DNA of 64,000 nucleotides from Oceanicoccus sp. Lineage in GTDB: Bacteria; Pseudomonadota; Gammaproteobacteria; Pseudomonadales; Dasaniaceae. Below are positions 52,729 to 61,525 of the stretch, one piece after another. The notes beneath the pieces were generated by a model that was given only the letters and a program-made list of their open reading frames with translations, was not told the origin of the DNA and searched no databases. The stretch covers positions 186,001 to 250,000 of the forward strand of contig NZ_JAQWFR010000002.1 in the NCBI RefSeq assembly GCF_029238675.1. The letters run 5' to 3'. A program made the position numbers and the translations under genes. Position 1 is the stretch's first letter. Each line of letters opens with the position of its first letter.

Positions 52729-54591
52729 ATGGCTAAAATTCCCGTAATTACTGGTTTTGGCGGCATTAATACCGCCGGTAGAAGTTCCTTTCACCACGGT
52801 TACCGCCGTTTGATTCTGGATGCACTGAATCAGCAGCAGGCCGACCAGACCTACCGAAGCCTCGCCAGTTTAATGAAGTTGGAATTAAACGGTACCGAGC
52901 AGCAAAAACAGTTTATTCGTGACCATACCTTGATTCGCCGTATTGAAGATGAGCGTTTTAAGGTTGATGGCATTCGTATTAACAAACGTATACCGGTTAG
53001 TGTCTCTGGCGATGACTCTGCCAGCTTTATCACCAAAGCCCGTAACCTGCCTCAGCAGATTCCTGAAAACTGGAAGGTTAGCCCGATTGAAGACAAAATG
53101 GTTAAAGTCGATATCACCGGTGAAACAGAATTTATGTACCCCACCAAACGCAGTATTGCGGTTCAGGCGGCGGGGCAGTTACCCACTGGTTTTGATCCCG
53201 GCAGTTTATACCCCGCACGCAGCCACCCCCGCGGTTTGGAAATGGCAGTCTATGGTGCCTCTGATGCGGTGCGGTCCATGGGTATTGATTGGGATGTGGT
53301 TTGCCAGCACGTGTCACCGGATCAAGTGAGTGTCTACGCCGGCAGTGCTATGGGTCAATTAGATCAGCATGGTCACGGTGGTATGTTGGGGGCTCGCTAT
53401 AACGATAAGCGTACTACTTCAAAACATTGTCCTTTTGGTCTGGCAGAAATGCCAGCGGATTTTATTAATGCTTATGTACTGGGCAGTATGGGTAATACCG
53501 GTACTTATGTGGGTGCCTGTGCCTCGTTCCTCTACAACCTGCGCGCTGCCGTTAGTGATATCCAAAACGGCAATGCCCGGGTGGTGGTGGTTGGCAGTAG
53601 TGAAGCCCCGGTAGAATCGGATGTTATGGAAGGCTATGCCGTAATGGGGGCGCTGGCAACAGACCAGGCCCTATTGGAACTTGATACAAAACAGGGTTTG
53701 AACAGCCCGGACCACCGTCGTGCCGCCAGACCATTTAGTAGTAACTGCGGTTTTACCATTGCCGAGTCTTCGCAATATATCGTATTGATGGATGATGCAT
53801 TGGCGATGGATTTAGGTGCTACGGTGCATGGCGCGGTAACCGATGTTTTTGTGAATGCCGATGGCCATAAAAAGTCGATTTCTTCACCGGGTGTTGGCAA
53901 TTACATCACTATGGCCAAAGCAGTAGCTTCCGCCCGTGGTTTGTTGGGTGATGAATCCATCAGGCAGCGTTCTTTTGTTCAAGCTCACGGTACCAGTACA
54001 CCGCAAAACCGTGTCTCCGAGTCCCATATCCTTAATGAAACCGCCAAGATGTTTGGCATCGAAAATTGGCCAGTAGCGGCGATTAAAGCCTATGTTGGGC
54101 ATTCACTGGGTGCTTCTCCAGGTGACCAGATAATGGCTACCCTGGGTGTTTGGTCTGACGGCATTATTCCGGGTATTAGTACCATTGATCACGTGGCTGA
54201 GGATGTTTACCAAAGCAACCTGCAAATCGGCAGCTCCCATATTGATGTCGGCGCCCGCAATATTGATAGCGCCATTCTCAACGCCAAAGGTTTTGGCGGT
54301 AACAATGCTTCAGCTACCGTTATCGCTCCCCATATTGTGGCGACCATGCTGGCCAATAAACACGGTGCAGAGGCAATGACAGCCTATAAAATCCGTAATG
54401 AAGCTGCCCTGGAACAAGCGGCAGCCTATGATGAATCTGCCCTGAGTGGCGATGCTTTACCTATCTATAAGTTTGACCACAATGTCCTGGGCGATGAGGA
54501 TCTCAGCTTCTCTAGTCGTAAAATCAGCGTCCCGGGCTACGAGTTTGATATTGATCTGGACCTCACATCACCTTATGCTGAGCTGCTTTAG
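52729..54591 (+). CDS. fabY: FabY-like beta-ketoacyl-ACP synthase
   Basis: The 620-residue thiolase-fold ketosynthase resembles Pseudomonas FabY (PA5174), which starts fatty-acid synthesis by condensing acetyl-CoA with malonyl-ACP. The N-terminus PVITGFGGINTAGRSSFHHG is the family signature. The catalytic cysteine is in GACASFLYN, and histidines lie in VQAHGTSTPQNR and AYVGHSLGASPGD. FGGNNASATV is the C-terminal loop. A FabH-type enzyme is not in the window. Confidence 0.9.
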   Translation: MAKIPVITGFGGINTAGRSSFHHGYRRLILDALNQQQADQTYRSLASLMKLELNGTEQQKQFIRDHTLIRRIEDERFKVDGIRINKRIPVSVSGDDSASFITKARNLPQQIPENWKVSPIEDKMVKVDITGETEFMYPTKRSIAVQAAGQLPTGFDPGSLYPARSHPRGLEMAVYGASDAVRSMGIDWDVVCQHVSPDQVSVYAGSAMGQLDQHGHGGMLGARYNDKRTTSKHCPFGLAEMPADFINAYVLGSMGNTGTYVGACASFLYNLRAAVSDIQNGNARVVVVGSSEAPVESDVMEGYAVMGALATDQALLELDTKQGLNSPDHRRAARPFSSNCGFTIAESSQYIVLMDDALAMDLGATVHGAVTDVFVNADGHKKSISSPGVGNYITMAKAVASARGLLGDESIRQRSFVQAHGTSTPQNRVSESHILNETAKMFGIENWPVAAIKAYVGHSLGASPGDQIMATLGVWSDGIIPGISTIDHVAEDVYQSNLQIGSSHIDVGARNIDSAILNAKGFGGNNASATVIAPHIVATMLANKHGAEAMTAYKIRNEAALEQAAAYDESALSGDALPIYKFDHNVLGDEDLSFSSRKISVPGYEFDIDLDLTSPYAELL

Positions 54592-54628
54592 CGGCAGATT
54601 ATTAATTATAAAAAAGGTGTACCCAACA

Positions 54629-55459
54629 GTGGCTTCACAGAGTCAACAGAGCAATACCAGACCCTACCTGTTAAATGTTCCCTCCCTTAACAAATCTGTC
54701 AGCCTATGGGTGCACGACCAGCGTGACCAACATGTCTCCAAGGGGATTGCTGAACAGGGCATCTGGGAAAGTTACGAAACCCAGTTATTTATGCAGCGTT
54801 TAAAGCCGGGTATTAACGTGGTTGATGTGGGTGCCAATATTGGTTACTACAGTGTTATCGCCGCTGACCAGTTAGCCGGTAGTGGATACATTGCCGCCTT
54901 TGAACCCGACCCGGAAAACTATCAACTACTCCAAAAAAACTTACAGCATAATCACTTTGATGCTATTGATGGAGGAAAGGTTGATGCGGTACATGCAGGC
55001 TTGGCAGGGCAAGATAGCGAAGGCGAATTATTTTTAAGCGATAGCAATTTTGGTGACCACCAAATTTATGACGCAGGCGAGGGCAGGGCTTCACGATCTA
55101 TTCGTTTACTGAATGGTAGCGACTATTTACAGCAAAAAATCCAACATATCGATTTACTAAAAATTGATACCCAGGGGGCGGAGTCCGCAGTGATAGCCGG
55201 CTTGTTGCCCCTGTTGCAAAATAGCGGCGATAAACTCAGCATAATAATAGAGTTTTGGCCCTATGGTTTACGTCAATCAGGTTCCAGTGCTCACCAGTTG
55301 GTGGATATGTTAAGCAGCTTAAATTTGCCAATAAGAATCATTGACCATCTTGACCGTAACTTACTGCATTGCACCGAACAGCAACTCAGGGAGTGGGTAG
55401 ATATGGTAGAAACCAACCCGCAAGATCAGGGGTTTATGAATATATTACTGGGGAAATAA
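54629..55459 (+). CDS. FkbM family methyltransferase
   Basis: The 276-residue protein (GTG start at 54629, AAAAAGG upstream) has a SAM-binding VVDVGANIGYYSVIAA motif, AAFEPDPENYQLLQKNL and LLKIDTQGAE, the pattern of FkbM-type O-methyltransferases. The frame runs back into fabY, but that part is not the gene. It lies 37 bases after fabY and may be cotranscribed. The substrate is unknown; no glycan or polyketide cluster surrounds it. Confidence 0.83.
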   Translation: MASQSQQSNTRPYLLNVPSLNKSVSLWVHDQRDQHVSKGIAEQGIWESYETQLFMQRLKPGINVVDVGANIGYYSVIAADQLAGSGYIAAFEPDPENYQLLQKNLQHNHFDAIDGGKVDAVHAGLAGQDSEGELFLSDSNFGDHQIYDAGEGRASRSIRLLNGSDYLQQKIQHIDLLKIDTQGAESAVIAGLLPLLQNSGDKLSIIIEFWPYGLRQSGSSAHQLVDMLSSLNLPIRIIDHLDRNLLHCTEQQLREWVDMVETNPQDQGFMNILLGK

Positions 55460-55574
55460 GTCCTTCCTGAACGGTACACCCACCATCAGGAGTAATTACC
55501 CCTGAAAGCTTGATTGCGGGGTGCATAGTCACTATTATTTGCGCCCCTGCCACTCAAAGTTATCCGCCGACTCT

Positions 55575-56156
55575 ATGGATGCCCTGACCCTACTTCACAG
55601 CCGAAATTCAGCACCAAGACTCCGTGAACCCGCCCCAGAGGGCGAGGCATTGGAGAATATGTTTAAAGCAGCCTTAAGGGCCCCAGACCATGCCTGGCTG
55701 CGCCCCTGGCGATTTTTAACCATCACTGGTGATAGCCGCCATGAATTGGGCCAGCTATTTGTAACAGCGACCCAGCGTCGTCGGGAGCAAGCCGGTGAAC
55801 CGGCAATGACCGCAGAAGAAATTACCAAATTAACGGCCAAGCCATTGCGAGCGCCGTTGATAATCACAGTGATAGCCAGCATCAAGGAACACCCCAAAGT
55901 GCCCGCCGTAGAGCAGGTGATATCTGCCGGTTGCGCCGCCCATGGGCTATTATTGGCAGCCCACGCTCAAGGTTTTGCCGGTGTTTGGCGCACTGGCAGC
56001 AATGTTGCTGATCCCACCGTTATGCAGGGGCTGGGTTTACAGCCCCATGAAGAAATTATTGGTTTCTTATACTTTGGTACTGTGGATGGTAACTACAAAA
56101 CTTTGCGTGAGCTAACGGTTGATGATTACAAGCAGTCCTGGAAACCCTCTAAATAA
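55575..56156 (+). CDS. Nitroreductase family protein, YdjA-like
   Basis: From the ATG at 55575 the protein has 193 residues and aligns with E. coli YdjA: MDALTLLHSRNSAPRLREPAPEGE, RAPDHAWLRPWRF, LRAPLIITVIASIKEHPKVPAVEQVISAGCAAHGLLLAAHAQGFAGVWRTG and GFLYFGT. It is a small FMN-dependent NAD(P)H oxidoreductase; the physiological substrate is not known. It lies between the FkbM gene and the enoyl-CoA hydratase/isomerase gene on the same strand. Confidence 0.88.
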   Translation: MDALTLLHSRNSAPRLREPAPEGEALENMFKAALRAPDHAWLRPWRFLTITGDSRHELGQLFVTATQRRREQAGEPAMTAEEITKLTAKPLRAPLIITVIASIKEHPKVPAVEQVISAGCAAHGLLLAAHAQGFAGVWRTGSNVADPTVMQGLGLQPHEEIIGFLYFGTVDGNYKTLRELTVDDYKQSWKPSK

Positions 56157-56183
56157 TGACCTGAATACTAATAAGGAACAGTA

Positions 56184-57002
56184 ATGATACAGCCAGAACT
56201 AACCACCTTATCGCTTGATATAACCGATCATATTGCTACCGTAACCCTCAACCGTCCCAGCAAAGCCAATGCCATGAGTGTTGAAATGTGGGATCAGCTG
56301 GAACTGTGTTTTAACTGGCTGGATGCAAACCCCGAGGTTCGCGTAGTGATCCTGGCGGGAGAGGGCAAGCACTTTTGCGCGGGGATTGATTTAGCCATGT
56401 TTGGTGGCATGGCCGGTGTCGAAGGCATTGACCCAGCCCGAGCTGCAGAATTGCTGCGACTAAAAATCCTCAGCCTGCAAGGCAATCTCACTGCCATCGA
56501 GCAGTGCAGAAAACCAGTATTGGCGGCCATTCATTACACCTGTGTGGGTGGCGGCATTGATATGATCGCCTGTTGCGATATGCGCTACTGCACGACAGAT
56601 GCTTATTTCTGCATCAAAGAAATTGATATCGGTATGACCGCCGATGTCGGTACACTGCAGCGCCTGCCTTATATTATTGGTGATGGGCAGGTGCGTGAGC
56701 TGACCTATACCGGCCGCACGGTACATGCTGATGAGGCTTTGAATCTTGGGTTGGTGAATAAAGTTTACCAGGATCGCGAAGCCATGCTGGAAGGGGTTAC
56801 TGAAATTGCCAGGCAAATTGCTACCAAGTCTCCCCTGGCCATTCGTGGCAGCAAAGAAATGCTGTTATACAGCCGCGACCACAGCGTCCAGGACAGCTTA
56901 AATTATATGGCCACATGGAATGCAGGCATGTTAAGCATGTCCGATGTGCTATTAACAGCAGAGGCCGCTGCCAAAGGTGAAATTCCTGACTATGAAGATT
57001 AG
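56184..57002 (+). CDS. Enoyl-CoA hydratase/isomerase, dienoyl-CoA isomerase-like
   Basis: The 272-residue crotonase-fold protein has the oxyanion segments HFCAGIDL (about 71-78) and YTCVGGGIDM. The active-site stretch KEIDIGMTADVGTLQRLP carries both Glu and the later Asp found in mammalian delta3,5-delta2,4-dienoyl-CoA isomerase (ECH1). An isomerase acting in unsaturated fatty-acid breakdown is therefore more likely than a plain hydratase. AGGAACAG precedes the ATG. It is followed by an AraC regulator gene. Confidence 0.87.
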   Translation: MIQPELTTLSLDITDHIATVTLNRPSKANAMSVEMWDQLELCFNWLDANPEVRVVILAGEGKHFCAGIDLAMFGGMAGVEGIDPARAAELLRLKILSLQGNLTAIEQCRKPVLAAIHYTCVGGGIDMIACCDMRYCTTDAYFCIKEIDIGMTADVGTLQRLPYIIGDGQVRELTYTGRTVHADEALNLGLVNKVYQDREAMLEGVTEIARQIATKSPLAIRGSKEMLLYSRDHSVQDSLNYMATWNAGMLSMSDVLLTAEAAAKGEIPDYED

Positions 57003-57181
57003 TCACTGAGTAAATATGTTATTTTCCTGGCCCAATAAACCTTACCTATATGATATTTAAAGGCCTCCAGCGAAGAATATGTCAATTTTGTTAAAAAAAA
57101 ATGTAAATAGAGGTGGGGAAAAGCGCTCTTAAAGTGTCTTAGTGTACATAACAGAAAACAATCATCGATTGCGAGGTTATT

Positions 57182-58390
57182 ATGTTCACTAGTACCGTTA
57201 AGGATGAACAAAACCCCCTCATGGAAGATAAGAGTTATATCGAAGGCCTCATGCAGGGTGCAGTACTCCAAGGCTACGACCCGAAGAGTATTCTGGATAG
57301 CGCCGATATTCCCTTTGAAAATTATACTAGTACAGCCGTACCACTTAGTGGCGAGGAGCTACAGCGGCTGATTCTGGTACTGCGCAATTTGATGAACGAC
57401 CATTATCTGGGCTTTTTACAGGTGCCAGGTAAGCTTGAGATGGACAGTATTGCAGGCAGCGTGGCGGTCAAGGAAAAAACTCTGGGTGCAGCCATGCGTG
57501 TAATGGCCAACTTTATTAATGCAGTGCGCAGTGATGAAGAGCATGATTTGGTGATTGATAAAACAACCAGGGAGGCGACCTTGAATTTTCATTTTTCTGG
57601 CTTGACCCCCGGCGTTGATGACCGCTTACTCTACTGGTTTCGTATGTGCTGGACCTTTAAGTTTTTATGTTGGTTGGTTGGCAGAAAGCCCACCATTACC
57701 CAAGTAAGCTTTTCAGCCAAAACCCCGGTCCGGGGTTTAAATTATGAAGAAATGTTTCGTCATCAGGTCGATTTTAACCAGCCCTGCAACAGTATTACTT
57801 TTCGGCTTAAGGATTTAAGGCTGCCGGTACTGCGCAGTCAGTTGGAGTGGTCGCGGGGCCACTTTTTGTATAAACATCCCAATTGGTTTGGGGTGGCAGG
57901 GCAGGACCACAGCGTGGCGGGGCAGGTCCAAAAAATGCTGTTTGATGCTCATAGTGACGGCTGCTCCATATTGACAGCAAAAGAAGTGGCCGAAAAAATG
58001 GATATTTTGCCGCGCACATTATCGCAGCACCTGCGCAATGAGAGGGTCAACTTTCAGGCTGTACGTTCAGGTGTGTGCCTTGAGCTTGCCAAGGGTTATT
58101 TACGGCAAACTGAAATGCCGGTGAGTAAAGTGGCAGAAAGGTTAGGTTTTGTTGAGCTTAGTGATTTCACACGCTCTTTTCGTCGCTGGGCGGGCATCAC
58201 TCCCACCAACTATCGCCGGCAGGTCTCACAACATTATGAAGCCTTAATGGAGCATGATGACACCATGAGCGAAGAAAAAGTGCAGACCATAGTCGCCGAC
58301 ATTATGGAGAACAAAGCGGTAATGAAAGTCCCAGTGAAAAAGAAAAAAACAAGAAGACAGCGTAAGCGTAAACTGGAGGCATGTTCCTGA
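57182..58390 (+). CDS. AraC family regulator with arabinose-binding-type N-terminus
   Basis: The 402-residue protein has an N-terminal ligand-binding region of the type found in OruR-like regulators (GDPKSILDSADIPFEN-type start, FHFSGLTPGVDDRLLYWFRMCWTFKFLCWLVG) and a C-terminal AraC domain (TAKEVAEKMDILPRTLSQHLRNERVNFQAVRSGVCLELAKGYL...RLGFVELSDFTRSFRRWAGITPTNYR). The last 60 residues add an acidic then very basic tail (KKKKTRRQRKRK). It follows the dienoyl-CoA isomerase-like gene, a possible target along with fatty-acid genes. Confidence 0.87.
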   Translation: MFTSTVKDEQNPLMEDKSYIEGLMQGAVLQGYDPKSILDSADIPFENYTSTAVPLSGEELQRLILVLRNLMNDHYLGFLQVPGKLEMDSIAGSVAVKEKTLGAAMRVMANFINAVRSDEEHDLVIDKTTREATLNFHFSGLTPGVDDRLLYWFRMCWTFKFLCWLVGRKPTITQVSFSAKTPVRGLNYEEMFRHQVDFNQPCNSITFRLKDLRLPVLRSQLEWSRGHFLYKHPNWFGVAGQDHSVAGQVQKMLFDAHSDGCSILTAKEVAEKMDILPRTLSQHLRNERVNFQAVRSGVCLELAKGYLRQTEMPVSKVAERLGFVELSDFTRSFRRWAGITPTNYRRQVSQHYEALMEHDDTMSEEKVQTIVADIMENKAVMKVPVKKKKTRRQRKRKLEACS

Positions 58391-58416
58391 TAGTTTGAAG
58401 GTACGAAGTGCTTGTG

Positions 58417-58463
58417 CCTAAGCCATACCTAAGCCATACCTAAGCCATAGTACCTAGGCCATA
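58417..58463. repeat. 11-bp tandem repeat
   Basis: CCTAAGCCATA occurs three times in direct succession (58417-58449), with a fourth diverged unit CCTAGGCCATA at 58453-58463. It lies between convergent araC-type and small-membrane-protein genes. CATAG-CGC-CTATG followed by TTTTTA at about 58461-58478 may act as a weak terminator. Confidence 0.8.
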
Positions 58464-58478
58464 GCGCCTATGTTTTTA

Positions 58479-58739
58479 TTAGCTTTTATCGGTGTCTGGC
58501 TCTTCCCCAGGCTCCATAAAACGCATCACTTGCTTGTTAAAGAACTTCTTGGTTGGACGAAATACATAAGCGCAGGCAGCTGTCATCAATGAATAGAACA
58601 GTCGCTCTTCGTTATCCTGGGCAACTACAGTTACCAGGAACACAATCAGGGCAGCGGCTGCAACGGTGTATACTCCCCAGGCAATCTTGCTGTATCTGGC
58701 AAACTTAGTGTTAACGTCTTCGGTCATATTTCCTGCCAT
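58479..58739 (-). CDS. Small two-helix membrane protein
   Basis: The 86-residue protein has helices at about 18-40 (IAWGVYTVAAAALIVFLVTVVA) and 46-60 (LFYSLMTAACAYVF), with a charged C-terminus. I do not recognise the family. The start could be ATG 58739 or ATG 58727 (AGGA just upstream). No partner is evident; csrA lies further upstream on the same strand, separated by 216 bases. Confidence 0.6.
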   Translation of the reverse strand: MAGNMTEDVNTKFARYSKIAWGVYTVAAAALIVFLVTVVAQDNEERLFYSLMTAACAYVFRPTKKFFNKQVMRFMEPGEEPDTDKS

Positions 58740-58930
58740 ACCTTATTGTTATAAATAATAAGAGTACATCATGCCAAGTCTTTAGAAAGATGTGAAGGGG
58801 GGGCTTACAAAAAAATCAGTACTTAACCACCAAGACCGGGCAAATCAGGCTTTAGTAAGGTTTTGCAAAATGAATGATAGTTGGTGGGAAATACCGTTAC
58901 ATGCGTATGAGCAGGGTTTTGGGGATTGTT

Positions 58931-58949
58931 GGGGGCGTTGATAGCCCCC
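58931..58949 (-). terminator. GC-rich hairpin after csrA
   Basis: GGGGGC (58931-58936) pairs with GCCCCC (58944-58949) just beyond the csrA stop. No T-run follows on the minus strand, so it may be a pause or stability hairpin. Confidence 0.35.
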
Positions 58950-58955
58950 GGTCGT

Positions 58956-59186
58956 TTATTTATTGTATCTGTTATCCGATTCTTCTAGTTCATCCCAATC
59001 TTCCTTTTCTCCCTCTCTATTTTTCTCTGCCTGAACTCGCCGGTAGATCTCCTCCCTGTGAACCGATATTTCCTTGGGGGCATTGATGCCTATTCGTACC
59101 TGGTTGCCCTGAGTTTCAAGCACCATAACAGTAATGTCATCGCCTATACGAAACTGTTCGCCTATTCTACGAGTTAAAATCAACAT
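58956..59186 (-). CDS. csrA: Carbon storage regulator CsrA
   Basis: This global post-transcriptional regulator binds GGA motifs in mRNA leaders. The 76-residue chain begins [52 protein letters not shown], with the RNA-contact residues L4, R6, R7 and R44 intact. The C-terminal 20 residues ([17 protein letters not shown]) form an acidic tail, making it longer than the usual 60-65 residues. GGAG precedes the ATG. Confidence 0.95.
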   Translation of the reverse strand: MLILTRRIGEQFRIGDDITVMVLETQGNQVRIGINAPKEISVHREEIYRRVQAEKNREGEKEDWDELEESDNRYNK

Positions 59187-59538
59187 GGGTGTAGCTCCTT
59201 TCCTTTGCGTTTCGGATTAATTTCCTTGAGTTTTTATAGTAGGACTTTTTTGGGATTAATGACATTGTGGTGATTATCAGAAAACCTGTGGAATTCCTCT
59301 ATTGAAATGTCAGTTTTTTGCTTGTCAAAAATGTTAAATTTTCATGTAATAACTGTTAAATGAAGAGGTTTTTTCTGAAAAAAACATCTCTAATATTTTA
59401 AAAAACAACTTGGAAAAACCTTCATGTTTATGTATCTTCCTGCGCTCAACAAATGGTTTTACGGATATAGAAATTTTTTTAAAGTTGATTGGATGGCTAC
59501 CTGGTTTTTATAGTTATCAAAACAGATAAGGGGGAGGT
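59187..59538. other. AT-rich intergenic region between csrA and the Imm40-like gene
   Basis: This is 352 bases without a gene. It must hold divergent promoters. It contains the repeated motif TGTCAAAAATGTTAAATTTT at 59323-59342 and a related TGTTAAATGA at about 59349. Base composition is clearly AT-richer than in the surrounding genes. Confidence 0.5.
59323..59342. repeat. 20-bp motif, first copy
   Basis: TGTCAAAAATGTTAAATTTT occurs here and identically at 61390-61409, with a close variant at 61249-61270. It contains a direct repeat TGTCA/TGTTA with 9-base periodicity and may be a regulator site. Confidence 0.5.
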
Positions 59539-59883
59539 ATGACGAAGTCAGAAATCATAGAATCAGTATCTACTGGTGGTATTCCACTTTATAAATACGG
59601 GGAAGCCTGTTGGGCGCTGACTCGGCATCAGGCGCTAATCGCCCTGCGTAAACTTAAGCCAACTAAGGTTGGCGTAGTAGGTGGCGATATGTACCAATTG
59701 GTTGAAGGCAAGTTAGAGCCCAATGGTGATAGCTGGTATTTTGCAAAGCGGCATAAAGAATCTGATGAAGCCTACTCCCGGCGTACCATTGATGGCACCA
59801 GACGTTATATTTTGATGTATGAAAACTTTGGTGTTGATGATACCTACTTCACGCTGATTCTTGAAGGAGTAAAAAACTGCTAG
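59539..59883 (+). CDS. Imm40-like small protein
   Basis: The 114-residue cytoplasmic protein resembles the immunity protein 40 family by its pattern: an ALRKLKPTKVGVVGGDMYQL segment, a central W, then YILMYENFGVDDTYFTLIL. Family assignment is tentative and made from memory of the pattern. GGGGGAGG lies just upstream of the ATG. No toxin or polymorphic-toxin gene is adjacent; the next gene is avtA. Confidence 0.5.
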   Translation: MTKSEIIESVSTGGIPLYKYGEACWALTRHQALIALRKLKPTKVGVVGGDMYQLVEGKLEPNGDSWYFAKRHKESDEAYSRRTIDGTRRYILMYENFGVDDTYFTLILEGVKNC

Positions 59884-59925
59884 CTCTGTTATCGTAGGTG
59901 CCAATAACCAAGCATTGGGAACCCT

Positions 59926-61176
59926 ATGAAATTATCAGCCTTTGGAAAAAAGTTTTCCGGCGAGTCCGGTATTGTTGAGTTAATGGATGACCTGGGCTCA
60001 GCACTGAATGAAAACCCCGATATGATCTTTATGGGTGGCGGCAACCCCGGGCGTCTGGTAGAGGTTGAAGAAGCCTTTCAAAAACGGCTGCAAAGCATCA
60101 TCGCCAACCCCTCCCAGCGCCACAGCCTGTTCGGCATCTACCAGTCACCCCAGGGCGAAAGGGAATTTCGTGACCAGGTTGCGCAATTTCTAACAAAGCA
60201 GTTTGGCTGGAAACTCACAGGCAACAATATCGCCGTATCTAACGGTAGCCAGTCTGCCTTCTTTGTATTGTTCAATATGTTCGCCGGCCCCATGCCGGAC
60301 GGCAGCCACCGCTCCATTCATCTACCCCTGGCCCCTGAATATATCGGTTATGCCGATATTGGGCTAAGCGATAATTTCTTTACCGCCACCCGCCCCAGTA
60401 TCCAACTGCTAGAAGATAATCTATTTAAATACCGTGTAGACTTCTCCCAGCTACAACTGGACCAGCAGGCCGCAGCCTTATGCGTTTCCCGCCCCACCAA
60501 CCCCACCGGTAATGTATTAACCGACAACGAAATCGCCCACCTCGACGAAATCGCCCAGGCCCATAATATTCCCTTTATTATCGACGGCGCTTACGGCTTA
60601 CCGTTCCCCGGTATTTTATTTAACCAGGCCAAACCCCATTGGAATGAAAATACCATCCTGGCCTTAAGTCTCTCTAAACTCGGCCTGCCCGGCGTGCGCA
60701 CCGGTATTATCGTAGCCAGCGAAGAAGTCATTCAGGCCTATACCAATGCCAATACCATCGTTAGCCTCGCCTGCGGCAACCTTGGCCCGGCACTGGCGAT
60801 GGAAATGTTCAAAACCGGCGAAATCCTTTCCCTGACTCGGGACCATGTAACCCCTTTCTACCGCGACCGCTCCCGGCAAACTGTGCAGTGGTTTAGAGAA
60901 CAATTGGGTGATTTGCCTTTTCATATTCACAAACCAGAGGGAGCAATTTTCCTTTGGCTATGGTTTGAAGGTCTGCCCATTACCTCGCAAGAGCTTTATG
61001 AGCGCTTAAAAAAACGTGGCGTGTTAATTGTGCCGGGGCAAAACTTTTTTGTCGGCATTGAAGACGACTGGTCTCACCAGCATGAATGTATCCGTGTTTC
61101 CTATGCGCAGGATGCCGCTACGGTGAAGCGTGGTGTCGAGATTATTGCGGAAGAAGTTGCCAGGGTTTATGCATAA
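59926..61176 (+). CDS. avtA: Valine-pyruvate aminotransferase
   Basis: This PLP-dependent class I aminotransferase of 416 residues transfers amino groups between valine or alanine and their oxoacids. It aligns along its length with E. coli AvtA: FGKKFSGESGIVELMDDL, MGGGNPG, SNGSQSAFF, LAPEYIGYADIGL, CVSRPTNPTGNV and the PLP lysine in LSLSKLGLPGVRTG, then HKPEGAIFLWLWFEGLPIT. It is the last core gene before an AT-rich stretch. Confidence 0.93.
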   Translation: MKLSAFGKKFSGESGIVELMDDLGSALNENPDMIFMGGGNPGRLVEVEEAFQKRLQSIIANPSQRHSLFGIYQSPQGEREFRDQVAQFLTKQFGWKLTGNNIAVSNGSQSAFFVLFNMFAGPMPDGSHRSIHLPLAPEYIGYADIGLSDNFFTATRPSIQLLEDNLFKYRVDFSQLQLDQQAAALCVSRPTNPTGNVLTDNEIAHLDEIAQAHNIPFIIDGAYGLPFPGILFNQAKPHWNENTILALSLSKLGLPGVRTGIIVASEEVIQAYTNANTIVSLACGNLGPALAMEMFKTGEILSLTRDHVTPFYRDRSRQTVQWFREQLGDLPFHIHKPEGAIFLWLWFEGLPITSQELYERLKKRGVLIVPGQNFFVGIEDDWSHQHECIRVSYAQDAATVKRGVEIIAEEVARVYA

Positions 61177-61248
61177 ATCATTTGGTTTAATTGTTTAGAC
61201 TGGTATGGGTTTTTATAGCAGTAGCCAATAAAAGACAACAGAACTAAA

Positions 61249-61280
61249 TGTCAAAAGTGTTAAATATTTTTGACTTTTGA
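61249..61280. promoter_or_regulatory. Variant of the 20-bp motif within an inverted repeat
   Basis: TGTCAAAAGTGTTAAAT begins at 61249, and TCAAAAGT (61251-61258) is mirrored by ACTTTTGA (61273-61280). The arrangement suggests a dimeric regulator site or a terminator-like hairpin after avtA. Confidence 0.4.
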
Positions 61281-61389
61281 TACAAAATTATTTCCTGAAT
61301 ATAATGCTTTTGCATTAGCCCTCATGTCTCTTCGACGTATTTATATTGATTCCCTGATTTTTGGCTACAGCTCACGCGCCATATGACCA

Positions 61390-61409
61390 TGTCAAAAATG
61401 TTAAATTTT
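61390..61409. repeat. 20-bp motif, second exact copy
   Basis: It is identical to 59323-59342. It lies 136 bases before the small membrane protein frame at 61526. Confidence 0.5.
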
Positions 61410-61525
61410 AGTGTGCGTTTTGCCCTAGATTTCCTGCCTATTCTATTTACGATGCTCCCTCCGTTATTCACAAACGGCATTTTCCTGGTTCTTCAAGGGT
61501 TGATTTGTTATAGGGATTTTTATAA

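Larger units (their letters stand above)
61177..61525. other. AT-rich gap after avtA
   Basis: This is 349 bases without a convincing gene. It contains the variant motif TGTCAAAAGTGTTAAAT (61249) inside an inverted repeat TCAAAAGT/ACTTTTGA (61251-61258 and 61273-61280), and the second exact copy of the 20-bp motif at 61390-61409. A 65-codon frame at 61383-61580 overlaps that motif and is doubtful. Confidence 0.5.
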
